Positions 32,052 through 40,624 of a DNA stretch of 64,000 bases are shown piece after piece (within the stretch, counting starts at the first letter, position 1; every line of letters begins with the position of its first letter). The notes below the pieces were generated by a model that was not told the DNA's origin, made no database searches, and was given only the letters and a program-made list of their open reading frames with translations. The DNA is taken from positions 1,178,001 to 1,242,000 of the forward strand of contig NZ_JAAOTJ010000001.1 of the NCBI RefSeq assembly GCF_011297335.1. The letters are read 5' to 3'. This stretch comes from Catellatospora methionotrophica. Its GTDB lineage: Bacteria > Actinomycetota > Actinomycetes > Mycobacteriales > Micromonosporaceae. The translations under genes and the position numbers were made by a program.

Positions 32052-32879
32052 TCACGAACCCGGCACGGTGACCACCGAGACGCCGTCCACGACGACACCG
32101 CGCGAGGGCGCGAAGATCCGCACCTGGAACCACCGCTGCGGCGTGCCCACCGGACGCGCCAGCAGCTTGACCGGCAGCTGAACCAGCTTCGCCCCCGTCG
32201 GCACCAGCGCCATCCGGTCGGCGACCCCGACGTAGTCGATGCCCGCCTGCGCGGTCCCGTCGGCGGTCGCCCAGCGCACCGATGCCGGTCCCTCCGGCGA
32301 GACGGCGTCGATCACGCCGTCGTCGAAGTCGCACAGGTAGCGCTGTTCACCGGTCAGCCACGGCTCGCCGACCGGCGTCGACGTGCCGAAGGTCCACGGT
32401 GGGCAGATCTGGTCGTCCGCCGCCCAGGCGAACCCGAGCCCGTCGTCGTCGAGGATGCGCCCGTGCCCGGTGCCGTGCACCACCCTGACACCCGGACTCG
32501 GGCTGACCAGCGTCACCCGGAAGTCCTCCAGCGCCGGCTCCGGCACGGTGTCGAGCGCCACCGTCGCGGTGATCCTGCGGACGGTGACATCGCCCGCGGC
32601 CCAGCGCAGCAGCTGGTTTCCGGACAGGGCGAAGTCCGCGCCCGGCTGGGCGGTGCCCGCCGTGACCGTGAAGCCCACCTGGCCCGAGGCCGCGCACCCG
32701 CCAGAGAAAACCGTGAAGATCAGCCGTCCGGCGCCCTCACCGACCGTCACCTCGGGATTGATGACGATCACCCGCTGGCAGGCCGCCAGGCCCGGACTGC
32801 CGGCCGCTGTCAACGCGGCCACGGCGACGAACACCGCGGCGATACCACCGGCGACTACCCGCCTCAACTCTCGCACCAT
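32052..32879 (-). CDS. Secreted Calx-beta domain protein
   Basis: A 275-residue exported protein with a signal peptide (about residues 8-34, ending near LAA). The mature part has two regions like Calx-beta repeats: about 38-150, with VGEGAGRLIFTVFSGG, TAGTAQPGADF and ILDDD, and about 175-275, with SVRWATADGTAQAGIDY. Calx-beta domains bind calcium in extracellular adhesion proteins. Cys residues may form disulfides. The second ATG (32879) is chosen because GAGGA is 8 bases upstream; one nine bases earlier is possible. No enzymatic motif is visible. Confidence 0.8.
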   Translation of the reverse strand: MVRELRRVVAGGIAAVFVAVAALTAAGSPGLAACQRVIVINPEVTVGEGAGRLIFTVFSGGCAASGQVGFTVTAGTAQPGADFALSGNQLLRWAAGDVTVRRITATVALDTVPEPALEDFRVTLVSPSPGVRVVHGTGHGRILDDDGLGFAWAADDQICPPWTFGTSTPVGEPWLTGEQRYLCDFDDGVIDAVSPEGPASVRWATADGTAQAGIDYVGVADRMALVPTGAKLVQLPVKLLARPVGTPQRWFQVRIFAPSRGVVVDGVSVVTVPGS

Positions 32880-32956
32880 ACGATGCATCCTCGGTCCGAA
32901 GCCTTGCACGAAACCTGTGGACCGGACGGGACCATCGCACCGACAGGGAGACCCGC

Positions 32957-33580
32957 GTGCTCGTGACCATGGACCTGCCCACACCCGCGCAGATGCGCGG
33001 CCGCCTCGCCGCGTTCGCCGCGATCTGCGGTGCGCAGAGCAGCGAGCGTCGCGGCTGCTACGCCGACGGCCCGCTGTGGCACTTCGACGACTGGGGCGGC
33101 AACTGGGCCGAACTGCACCACGACGGCGGCGGCCGGGTGGTCATGGTCGGCAACGACCACGAGTACTCCGAGACCCACTACGGCCCGTTCGCCGCCATGT
33201 TCGGCGAACCGGAGACCGACCTGCTCGCCGGAGCGCCGCAGTGGTGGGCGCCGTACGCGCGGCGGGTCGTCGACGGTGGCGAGCGGCTGGGCTTCGTCTA
33301 CGGCTTCGACGGAACGTGGCAGCGCGCGGGCTACGACAACTACGACGGCTTCGACTCGGTCGGCATCCCGGCCATCGACGACGTCCACTGCGCCGAGCTG
33401 ATCGCGGAGTTCGCCAAGGACGGCCGCACCGGCGAACCCGACCCGGCCGCGATCGCGGCCCTGATCGCAGCGGACGCCGACGTGACCGTGGAGCAGGTCG
33501 CGGCGGTCATCGGCGACCGGTGGGACGCGGCGGCGGGCGCGGCGGCCGCCCGAGCCTTCCTCGCCGCCGACCTCGCCTGA
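32957..33580 (+). CDS. Hypothetical cytoplasmic protein of 207 aa
   Basis: I do not recognise this family. The protein is soluble, acidic and rich in aromatic residues: WHFDDWGGNWAELHHDGGGRVV (about residues 41-62) and an H-x-x-x-E-THYGPF segment look like a conserved beta core. The C-terminal 60 residues are helical and Ala-rich. No signal peptide or membrane helix is present. The GTG start has GGGAG 7 bases upstream; an ATG 4 codons later is an alternative. It is divergent from the Calx-beta gene across 77 bases. Confidence 0.75.
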   Translation: MLVTMDLPTPAQMRGRLAAFAAICGAQSSERRGCYADGPLWHFDDWGGNWAELHHDGGGRVVMVGNDHEYSETHYGPFAAMFGEPETDLLAGAPQWWAPYARRVVDGGERLGFVYGFDGTWQRAGYDNYDGFDSVGIPAIDDVHCAELIAEFAKDGRTGEPDPAAIAALIAADADVTVEQVAAVIGDRWDAAAGAAAARAFLAADLA

Positions 33581-33691
33581 GCGCACCCGTATGGGGGAAC
33601 CCGTCACCCGCAGGCGTGAACAGCCCTGTCTCGAGGTGACGGCGCGGTGCCAGGATGCGGACCTGACCGTCCACTGTCGAGGGAGCCGTCG

Positions 33692-34321
33692 ATGCGCCCG
33701 TACCGCCTGCTGCTCGCCTGCACCGCCATCGTGCTCGCCACCACGGCCGTGCCCGGCACCGCACACGCCACCGGCCCCGACCCTGACACCGTCTACATCG
33801 CCGGCATCGCCTACGGCGGCACCGGCTGCCCGAACGGCAGCGTCGCCAGCTCGTTCAGCAACGACCGGACCTCCGCGACGCTGATCTTCGACCAGTTCGT
33901 GGCGTCGACGGGGCCGGGCGTGCCGGTCACCGAGCGCCGCAAGAACTGCCAGATCAACCTGAACCTGCACATCCCCCGGTCACTGGCCTGGCTGGCCGCC
34001 GTCAAGGTCGACCACCGGGGCTACGTCGGCGTCCCGGCTGGCATCACGGCAAGCCGCGGCGACGTCTTCCACTCCACCGACCTCGTGCTGGGCGCACCGG
34101 CCAAGACCAGCTACCCCGGGCCGGTGAACAAGGACTACCTGGTCCGCGACTCGTACCTGCAGGCCCCGCTGTCCAGCACGCTGTGCGCGTCGGAGACGGT
34201 GCGCCCCGACACCATCAACTCCCAGGTGAGCCTCGACGGCAGCGGCGGCAGCGGCCAGATCACCCTGGACTCCCTCGACCTGCACGTCGCCACCACCCAA
34301 CTGCTGCCCTGCCCGAGCTGA
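33692..34321 (+). CDS. Secreted DUF4360-family protein
   Basis: A 209-residue exported protein. The signal peptide RLLLACTAIVLATTAVPGTAHA ends near residue 26. The mature region, with GGTGCPNGSVA, a CQINLNLHIP segment and paired Cys residues, matches the DUF4360 family of small secreted proteins found in fungi and actinomycetes; their function is unknown. The ATG has GGGAG 8 bases upstream. It appears to be a single gene. No sorting signal is visible, so it is probably released to the medium. Confidence 0.82.
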   Translation: MRPYRLLLACTAIVLATTAVPGTAHATGPDPDTVYIAGIAYGGTGCPNGSVASSFSNDRTSATLIFDQFVASTGPGVPVTERRKNCQINLNLHIPRSLAWLAAVKVDHRGYVGVPAGITASRGDVFHSTDLVLGAPAKTSYPGPVNKDYLVRDSYLQAPLSSTLCASETVRPDTINSQVSLDGSGGSGQITLDSLDLHVATTQLLPCPS

Positions 34322-34443
34322 GGTCCCCCCGGCAGCTGACGACCCTGTCGAAAGTCAGGGGTGCCGCCTGCCGATCGGCTCCTGTGCCGCGCTCACGCCA
34401 TGCCTAACGTGGCCGACGTCAATCAGGACGATCGGAGCGCACC

Positions 34444-35964
34444 ATGACTTTGCCGAGCCCCACCCCCCGACGCTGGGGCACCGTCGCCGCCGTGACGATG
34501 CTGCTGCTGCCCGTGCTCGCCGCCCCGGCCGCCGCGGCCGGGTCCGCCGACCCCGCCGCGGTGGCGCGGGTGGTGGCGGACTTCGCCGGGCGCGCCGGGT
34601 ATCCCGGCATCGTCGTGGCGATCACCCAGGGCGACCGGGTGCTGTACACCGGAGGCCACGGTCACGACTCGTCCGGCGCGGCGGTCACCGCGACGACGCC
34701 GATGCCCATCGCGTCGCTGAGCAAGTCGTTCACGGCGCTGGCGGTGATGCAGCTCGCCGAACAGGGCCGGGTGGAGCTCGACGCGCCGGTCACGCGATAC
34801 GTCACCGACCTGCGGACCGCCGACCCGCGGGGCGCCCGGATCACGGTCCGGCACCTGCTGGAGCAGACCTCCGGGATCACCGACCGCACCCTGCCGGAGA
34901 AGAGCCTGCCGCAGCCCGGCGACCTGGCCGCAGCGGTGCGGCGGGTGGCGGCGGCGACCCTGGCGGCCGAACCCGGCAGCGCGTACGCGTACACCAACAC
35001 CAACTACCACCTCGCGGCGCGGCTGGTGGAGGTGGTGTCCGGGCAGCCCTTCGACGGCTACCTCGCCGACCGGGTGTTCGCGCCGCTCGGGATGCGGTCG
35101 GCGACCAGCGTCGACCGCACCCCGCGTGACCTGCCCGGCCAGGTCCGCGAGGGCTACCGGTACCTGTACGGGATGACGTTTCCCGCCGCCGAGCCCGACC
35201 GGTTCGTCGCAGGCTCCGACGGCGTGATCGCCAGCGCGGCCGACCTGGCGCAGTGGCTGATCATGCAGCACGGCGGCGGGGTCGCGCCCGGCGGAGCACG
35301 GCTGCTGTCGACCGCGGGCATCACCGCGACGCACACCCCGTCGGCCCCCGGCCGCACCTACGCGATGGGCTGGCAGCGCGACGCCGACGGCCGGGTGCGC
35401 CACAACGGCGTCTGGTTCACCTACACCGCCAGCCAGCTGCTGCTGCCGTCCGGGTACGGCATCGCCGTCGTCGGCAACAGCGGCATCGGGCTGGGCAACG
35501 AGGGCACCGACCAGCTCGCCGACGCCCTCGCCGACCTGGTGACCGGCGGCAGCCCGCAGCCTCCCGCGCCGGTGCGCCTCATCGCCGATCTCGTGCTCGC
35601 CGCGCTGACCCTGCTCAGCGTCGCGCTGGGTGTGCGTAACCTGCGCCGTGGCGGCGCCTGGGCACGCCGGTTCGCCGCAGCCGCGCCGTGGCGGCCCGCG
35701 CTGCGGCTGGCACCCCGTCTCGCCCCCGCCGTCCTGCTGGCGGCGCTGCCCGACCTGCTCGGCCTGCTGGTCGGCGGCGGCCGCGACCTCACGTACGGCC
35801 AGCTCACCTACTACAGCCTGCCCCTGGTGCTCTGGACCGCGACCGCCGCGGGCATGAACCTCGCCGTGGCGGCCACCCGGCTCGCCGGTCTCGTCCGCGC
35901 CCGCCGGACCACGCCCCCGGCACCGGTCCAGGCCGAGCCGCAGGTCGCCGGGTACCGTCGATGA
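34444..35964 (+). CDS. PBP-like serine hydrolase with C-terminal membrane domain
   Basis: A 506-residue protein. An N-terminal hydrophobic signal (about residues 11-32) leads to a beta-lactamase/PBP-fold domain (about 35-375) with S91-x-x-K94 (SLSK) and Y183-T-N185, the acylation and proton-transfer motifs. Three hydrophobic helices follow at about 378-395, 418-438 and 450-480, anchoring it to the membrane. The protein could be a DD-peptidase-like hydrolase or a penicillin-binding sensor. Its ATG overlaps nothing upstream, but its TGA overlaps the histidine kinase ATG (ATGA). A hydrolase directly coupled to a two-component system suggests that it senses or answers a wall signal, which is inference. 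Confidence 0.88.
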   Translation: MTLPSPTPRRWGTVAAVTMLLLPVLAAPAAAAGSADPAAVARVVADFAGRAGYPGIVVAITQGDRVLYTGGHGHDSSGAAVTATTPMPIASLSKSFTALAVMQLAEQGRVELDAPVTRYVTDLRTADPRGARITVRHLLEQTSGITDRTLPEKSLPQPGDLAAAVRRVAAATLAAEPGSAYAYTNTNYHLAARLVEVVSGQPFDGYLADRVFAPLGMRSATSVDRTPRDLPGQVREGYRYLYGMTFPAAEPDRFVAGSDGVIASAADLAQWLIMQHGGGVAPGGARLLSTAGITATHTPSAPGRTYAMGWQRDADGRVRHNGVWFTYTASQLLLPSGYGIAVVGNSGIGLGNEGTDQLADALADLVTGGSPQPPAPVRLIADLVLAALTLLSVALGVRNLRRGGAWARRFAAAAPWRPALRLAPRLAPAVLLAALPDLLGLLVGGGRDLTYGQLTYYSLPLVLWTATAAGMNLAVAATRLAGLVRARRTTPPAPVQAEPQVAGYRR

Positions 35965-37061
35965 TCGTGACGAGGGCGGCGGGCGGGTGGCGACGGTGGT
36001 CGCCGATCCCACCCTGGGCGCTGACCGTGCTCGCCCTGGCCCTGGCGACGGTCGCCGCCGACCCTCCACCGGGCTGGTGGGTGGCCGGTGCGCTGCTCGC
36101 GCCCATGGCCGCTGCGGCGACACTGCGGACACACCCGCCGCTCGCGATGGCGATCTGCGCGGGCACCGGTGTCGTCACCGGTCTGGCACTGGACAGCGCG
36201 GTGCCGCTGTGGAGCGCGGCGCTCGGCGCGGCCCTGTTCGTGATCAGCCTGCTGGCCGGCCGCCACGGCGCCCGGCCCCGGCCCGCGCCGGCGGTGCTGG
36301 GCGTCGCGGCGGTGGCGGGCACCGCTTACGGCGTGGCGACCGGCCGGAGTGTGGCGACCGGTCTGCTGGTCCTCGCGCTGGCCGTCGCGGTGCCGTGGGC
36401 ACTCGGGCGCACCCGGCGCCAGCAGGACCAGCTCGCCCTGCTCGGCCTGGCCCAGGCCCGGCTGCAGGAGCGCGCCCGCATCGCCCGCGACATGCACGAC
36501 ACCCTCGGGCACGACCTCAGCCTGCTCGCGCTGCGCGCCGCCGCGCTGGAACTGGCACCGGACCTCGGCGAACGGCACCGTGCCACGGCGGCCGAACTGC
36601 GGATCGGGGCCGCGGCCGCGACCGCCCGGCTCGCGGAGATCATCACCGTCCTGCGCGACGGCGGCCCGGCACCGCTGGTCCCGGCCGGTGACCGGATCAC
36701 CGACCTGGTCGACCGGGCGCGGCAGGCCGGTGTCGCGGTCACGCTGCGCGACGACAGCGGCGGTGACCTGCCCGAGCCGGTCGACCGCGCGGCCTACCGC
36801 GTCGTCCAGGAGGCGCTGACCAACGCGGTGAAGCACGCCCCCGCCGCACCGGTGCGGATCGACCTGTCCACCGCGGGCGGAACTACCACGGTCACCGTCA
36901 CCAACCCGCTGCCCTCCGCCCGGCGGCGCGGACCGGGCAGCCGGGCCGGGCTGGACGGCCTGCACGAGCGGGTCCGGCTGATCGGCGGCACCGTCAGCAC
37001 CGGCGCGCGCGGCGACCTGTTCGAGGTCGTCGCCGCCCTCCCGCACCGAGGAGCCCCGTGA
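35961..37061 (+). CDS. NarL-type sensor histidine kinase
   Basis: A 366-residue membrane kinase with about five or six N-terminal helices (residues 20-150) and no large external domain. The dimerisation region has the HisKA_3 box RARIARDMHDTLGH with phosphoacceptor H179. The HATPase domain shows EALTNAVKHA (N box) and a G-x-G in GAGLDGL-like form. It autophosphorylates and passes phosphate to the regulator encoded next, its GTG overlapping this gene's TGA. Membrane-proximal sensing of lipid or wall damage would fit the lack of an outside domain, as in DesK/LiaS types. Confidence 0.93.
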   Translation: MIVTRAAGGWRRWSPIPPWALTVLALALATVAADPPPGWWVAGALLAPMAAAATLRTHPPLAMAICAGTGVVTGLALDSAVPLWSAALGAALFVISLLAGRHGARPRPAPAVLGVAAVAGTAYGVATGRSVATGLLVLALAVAVPWALGRTRRQQDQLALLGLAQARLQERARIARDMHDTLGHDLSLLALRAAALELAPDLGERHRATAAELRIGAAAATARLAEIITVLRDGGPAPLVPAGDRITDLVDRARQAGVAVTLRDDSGGDLPEPVDRAAYRVVQEALTNAVKHAPAAPVRIDLSTAGGTTTVTVTNPLPSARRRGPGSRAGLDGLHERVRLIGGTVSTGARGDLFEVVAALPHRGAP

Positions 37062-37711
37062 TCCGCGTACTGCTGGCCGACGACGAGCCGATGATCCGGG
37101 CGGGCGTACGCGCCATCCTCGCCACCGACCCCGCCGTCGACGTCGTCGCCGAGGCCGCCGACGGCCGCGCGGCCATCGACCTGGCGCTGGCCCACCGGCC
37201 CGACGTCGCGCTGGTCGACATCCGCATGCCCCGGGTCGACGGGCTCACCGCCACCGCCGAGATGCTGCGCGCCCGGCCCGAGGCGGGCGTGGCGGTGCTG
37301 ACCACGTTCGGCGACGACGAGTACATCGCCCGCGCGCTGGACAGCGGCGCGCGGGGTTTCCTGCTCAAGTCCGGCGACCCGCGCGAGCTGCTCGCGGGCG
37401 TGCACGCGATAGCCGCGGGCGGGGCCTACCTGTCACCGGACATCACCGCCCGGGTCATCGGCCGCCTGCGCACGAGCGGGCTGGGCCGGGCCACCGCCGC
37501 CCACACCAGGGCGCAGCAGCTCACCGAACGCGAACGCGAGGTGCTGGCACTCGTCGGAGCCGGGCTGTCCAACGCGCAGATCGCCCGCCGCCTCGGACTG
37601 GTCGAAGGCACCGTCAAGGGCCACGTCAGCACGATCCTGACCCGCCTCGACCTCGCCAACCGGGTGCAGGCCGCCGTCCTGGCCCACGAAGCGGGCCTGC
37701 TCACCGACTGA
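37058..37711 (+). CDS. NarL/LuxR-type response regulator
   Basis: A 217-residue regulator. The receiver domain (1-120) has the acidic pair D8/D9, phosphoacceptor D54 (LVDIRMP) and the conserved T/K region. The C-terminal LuxR-type HTH covers about 150-215: LTEREREVLALVGAGLSNAQIARRL and EGTVKGHVSTILTRL. It is partner of the kinase upstream and is followed after 6 bases by a 19-bp hairpin terminator. Target genes are unknown, probably including the PBP-like gene first in this operon. Confidence 0.95.
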   Translation: MIRVLLADDEPMIRAGVRAILATDPAVDVVAEAADGRAAIDLALAHRPDVALVDIRMPRVDGLTATAEMLRARPEAGVAVLTTFGDDEYIARALDSGARGFLLKSGDPRELLAGVHAIAAGGAYLSPDITARVIGRLRTSGLGRATAAHTRAQQLTEREREVLALVGAGLSNAQIARRLGLVEGTVKGHVSTILTRLDLANRVQAAVLAHEAGLLTD

Positions 37712-37717
37712 CTTGCC

Positions 37718-37782
37718 AAGATCGCCGTCTCGTGTCGAAACTTCAGGTCCCACCCCAGGTTCTGACACGAGACGGCGATCTT
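37718..37782. terminator. 19-bp perfect hairpin with GATCGCCGT stem
   Basis: AAGATCGCCGTCTCGTGTC (37718-37736) pairs exactly with 37764-37782. The 27-base loop contains, on the minus strand, CCTGGGGTGGGACC. It separates the convergent response regulator and modA genes. Stem and loop resemble the hairpin at 55990-56054, so both appear to be copies of one element. Confidence 0.85.
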
Positions 37783-37789
37783 TCGGCGA

Positions 37790-38587
37790 TCAGGGGGCCT
37801 GGAAACCGGCCTCGCCGAGCACGGCCTTGCCACGGTCGGAGATGACGAAGGTCAGGAACGCCTGCGCGGCGGTCTTGTGCGGAGCGTCCTTGAGCAGCGC
37901 GATCGGGTAGTCGTTGATGGCCTGCGCGGACTCGGGGAACTCGATGCCGTCCACGTCGGCCGAGGCGGCCTTGGCGTCGGTGCGGTACACCAGAGCGGCG
38001 TCGACCTCGCCGAGCTTGACCTTCTGCAGCGCCGCTTTGACGTCCTGCTCCAGGGTGACCGGGGTGACCTTGACCCCGGCCGCGTCGAGGGCCTTCTTCG
38101 CGGCCGCGCCGCACGGCACCTGCTCGGCGCACACCGCGACCTTCAGGTCGGGCTTGGACAGGTTCTCCAGGGTGTCGATGCCCTTCGGGTTGCCCTTGGG
38201 CACCGCGATGACGAGCTGATTCTTCACGAACACGGTGGGGGTGCCCTCGGCGTCACCGGCGTCGACGACGGTCTTCATCGTCGCGGGGCTGGCCGCGGCG
38301 AAGAGGTCCGCAGGCGCGCCCTGCGTGATCTGGGTGGCCAGCGCGGAGCTGCCGGCGAAGTTGAAGATCACCTTCGTGCCGGGGTTGGCGGCCTCGAACT
38401 CCTTGCCGAGCTTGGTGAACGACTCCGTCAGCGACGCCGCCGCGAACACGGTCACGTCACCGCTGACCCCGGTGCCCGAGGCGCTGGACCCCGGCTGCGC
38501 CGTGCCGTCGCCACCGCACGCGGCCGTGGTCAGCGCCGCCGCCATCACCAGGCCGGCCAGCGCCGACCGGATCAATCTACTGTTCAT
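37790..38587 (-). CDS. modA: Molybdate-binding lipoprotein (orphan ModA)
   Basis: A 265-residue periplasmic-binding-type lipoprotein. The lipobox TTAAC puts the lipidated Cys near residue 24 after a typical leader. Family blocks are VFAAASLTESFTKLGKEFEAA, FNFAGSSALATQITQGAPADLFAAA and QVPCGAAAKKALDAAG, which hold the molybdate oxyanion through Ser and backbone groups. It captures molybdate or tungstate for an ABC importer. No modB or modC is adjacent, so the permease and ATPase must be elsewhere or this is a stand-alone copy. ATG has GGAGG 8 bases upstream. A 21-bp tandem repeat occupies the leader. Confidence 0.93.
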   Translation of the reverse strand: MNSRLIRSALAGLVMAAALTTAACGGDGTAQPGSSASGTGVSGDVTVFAAASLTESFTKLGKEFEAANPGTKVIFNFAGSSALATQITQGAPADLFAAASPATMKTVVDAGDAEGTPTVFVKNQLVIAVPKGNPKGIDTLENLSKPDLKVAVCAEQVPCGAAAKKALDAAGVKVTPVTLEQDVKAALQKVKLGEVDAALVYRTDAKAASADVDGIEFPESAQAINDYPIALLKDAPHKTAAQAFLTFVISDRGKAVLGEAGFQAP

Positions 38588-38599
38588 GGATCGCTCCTC

Positions 38600-38641
38600 C
38601 CCCTGCCCGAAGGCGCATTGCCCCTGCCCGAAGGCGCCTTG
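38600..38641. repeat. Two tandem 21-bp direct repeats in the modA leader
   Basis: CCCCTGCCCGAAGGCGC-A/C-TTG occurs twice head to tail (38600-38620 and 38621-38641), with one difference. It begins directly upstream of the modA ribosome site. In the mRNA it could fold or bind a regulator; no known motif matches. Confidence 0.7.
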
Positions 38642-38739
38642 GGCCTCTGGACGGACATCGCCCTCGCACCGCACACCGCTACCGCCCGCACGCACCGCGA
38701 TCACCACGGCCTCGCCGAGCGCTACCTCAGACTAGCCTC

Positions 38740-38811
38740 GCAGTTGCGATCTATAACAGACCATCGTCTGGTTCGTTGCGGAATCGATCGCCGTCTGAAC
38801 GTCGCAACTGC
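38740..38811. promoter_or_regulatory. Intergenic region with 10-bp inverted repeat (modA/aldolase promoters)
   Basis: GCAGTTGCGA (38740-38749) and its exact complement TCGCAACTGC (38802-38811) bracket a relatively AT-rich stretch that also holds CAGAC-CATC-GTCTG (38757-38770). They lie in the 400-base gene-free gap 38588-38987 between divergent modA and aldolase genes. Apart from this repeat and the 21-bp tandem repeat, the gap holds no ORF I trust. Regulatory use is inferred from symmetry and position only. Confidence 0.5.
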
Positions 38812-38987
38812 AAGTGTCCTCCCATCCCCGGGAGCTATGAGGCTGGCCGCAACGGTTCTGGCGCGGCCACCCGTACACCCTGACCGGAATCGGCCGTTGG
38901 GCGCAGAACGGCGCGAAAGACCCAAACCGCCAGGCGTTGTTTCGCATCCTGCCGATCCGCGTCCCGCTCAGGCCCTACGTTCGGCGT

Positions 38988-39848
38988 ATGGGTGTGGTCT
39001 CGCTCAAGGAGATCGTCGACCGGGCCATGCGCGATCGGTACGGCGTGCCCGCGATCAACGTCGTCAACGACCTGACCATGGAGAGCGTGCTGGCCGCCGC
39101 CGTCGAGCGCCGCTCCCCGATCATCGTGCAGACCTCGGTGAAGACGGTGCTGTCCATCGGCTCCGAGGTGCTGTACGCGATGTGGCGGGCCATGACGGCC
39201 GGGATAGAGGTGCCGGTCAGCCTGCATCTCGACCACTGCCCGGACCGGGCGGTGATCACCGAGTGCCTGGCCAGGGGCTGGAACTCGGTGCTGTTCGACG
39301 CCTCCACGCTGCCGGTCGAGGAGAACCTTCGCCAGACCGTCGAGGTGGTCGCCGAGGCCCGCCGGTACGGCGCCCACGTCGAGGGCGAGATCGAGGCGAT
39401 CACCGGCGTCGAGGACGGCATCGGCTCCGACGAGGCGGCCCACCGCCAGACGCTGGACGTGTCCATCCACTTCATCCAGACGTCGGGGGTCGACGTGTTC
39501 GCGCCCTCGATCGGCAACGCGCACGGCGTCTACTCCGCCGCACCCCACCTGGACGACAAGCGCGTCAGCGACCTGGTCGCCGCGACCGGCGTACCGATCG
39601 CGCTGCACGGCGGCACCGGGCTGACCGACGCCCAGTTCAGCGACCTGATCGCGCGCGGCTGCGCGAAGGTCAACGTGTCGACCGCCCTGAAGATCACTTA
39701 CATGACCTCGAACCTGGCGTTCCTGCGCGAGGCCGAGACGAAGAACAAGTGGGACCCGCCCTCGCTGTTCCGCCACGTCACCGCCGACGTCACCGCGCTG
39801 GCCGCAGGTTACGCCGACCGCTTCGGCAGCACCGGGCGTGCCTGGTGA
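38988..39848 (+). CDS. Class II (zinc) aldolase, fructose/tagatose-bisphosphate type
   Basis: A 286-residue class II aldolase. D82-H83 (LHLDHC), H179 (GNAHG) and H207 (LHGGTG) match the catalytic Asp and the zinc ligands, E134 lies in the HVEGEIEAI strand, and GTGLTD marks the phosphate site. The closest pattern is the KbaY/GatY/FbaA group, which splits ketose-1,6-bisphosphates into dihydroxyacetone phosphate and an aldehyde. Its operon partners (HAD phosphatase, DhaL, DhaK) imply a specialised sugar route rather than core glycolysis. The ATG has no strong ribosome site; a leader shorter than usual is possible. The gene overlaps the next by GTGA. Confidence 0.88.
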   Translation: MGVVSLKEIVDRAMRDRYGVPAINVVNDLTMESVLAAAVERRSPIIVQTSVKTVLSIGSEVLYAMWRAMTAGIEVPVSLHLDHCPDRAVITECLARGWNSVLFDASTLPVEENLRQTVEVVAEARRYGAHVEGEIEAITGVEDGIGSDEAAHRQTLDVSIHFIQTSGVDVFAPSIGNAHGVYSAAPHLDDKRVSDLVAATGVPIALHGGTGLTDAQFSDLIARGCAKVNVSTALKITYMTSNLAFLREAETKNKWDPPSLFRHVTADVTALAAGYADRFGSTGRAW

Positions 39849-40624
39849 GAGCACTGATCTTCGACTGCGACGGCGTGCTCGCCGACACCGAACGCTACGG
39901 GCACCTGCCCGCGTTCAACCAGACGTTCGCCGAGTTCGGCCTGCCCGTGCGGTGGGACGAGCAGGAGTACGGCCGCAAGCTGGCCATCGGCGGCGGCAAG
40001 GAGCGCATGGCGAGCCTGCTGACGCCGGAGTTCGTCGCCGCCGCGGGGCTGCCCGGCGACCCGGCCGGGCAGGCCGAGGCCGTCGCCGCGTGGCACCGCC
40101 GCAAGACGGCCATCTACACCGCCATGGTCACCGCCGGGGACCTGCCGGCCCGCCCCGGCATCGCCAGGATCACCGCGCAGGCCCACGCCGCCGGCTGGCT
40201 GCTCGCCGTCGCCTCGACCTCGGCCGAACCGTCCGTGCGGGCCGTACTGGAGCACGCCGTCGGCCCGGACCGGGCCCGCGACTTCACCGTGCTCGCCGGC
40301 GACGTGGTGCCGCGCAAGAAACCCGCGCCCGACATCTACCTGCTCACCCTCGACCGGCTCGGGCTGAGCCCGCGGCAGGCCGTGGTCGTCGAGGACTCCC
40401 ACAACGGCCTCGCCGCCGCCACCGCCGCCGGGATCGCCTGCGTCGTCACCGTCAACGACTACACCGCCGCCGAGGACTTCACCGGCGCCGCGTTCGTCGT
40501 CGACTCCCTCGGCGAACCCGACGCCACCCCGATCACCGTGCTGGCCAACGACAGCCCGGCCAGACCCGGGGCGTACGTGACCCTGGCCGACCTGTCGGCC
40601 GTCGCCGGAGAGGACGCGACATGA
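39845..40624 (+). CDS. HAD-superfamily phosphatase/phosphoglucomutase-like
   Basis: A 259-residue HAD hydrolase. DCDGVLADTE (D7/D9) is motif I, ASTSAE motif II, KKPAPDIY motif III and VVEDSHNGLAAA motif IV. An alpha-helical cap (about residues 20-95) is inserted after motif I, as in CbbY/beta-phosphoglucomutase-type enzymes. It probably dephosphorylates or isomerises a sugar phosphate of the same pathway. The GTG overlaps the aldolase stop, and its own stop overlaps the DhaL start by ATGA. Confidence 0.85.
   Translation: MRALIFDCDGVLADTERYGHLPAFNQTFAEFGLPVRWDEQEYGRKLAIGGGKERMASLLTPEFVAAAGLPGDPAGQAEAVAAWHRRKTAIYTAMVTAGDLPARPGIARITAQAHAAGWLLAVASTSAEPSVRAVLEHAVGPDRARDFTVLAGDVVPRKKPAPDIYLLTLDRLGLSPRQAVVVEDSHNGLAAATAAGIACVVTVNDYTAAEDFTGAAFVVDSLGEPDATPITVLANDSPARPGAYVTLADLSAVAGEDAT

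Noticed and set aside
38588-38987. Molybdenum-cofactor riboswitch upstream of modA
   Set aside because: No conserved riboswitch core could be recognised; only direct and inverted repeats are visible.
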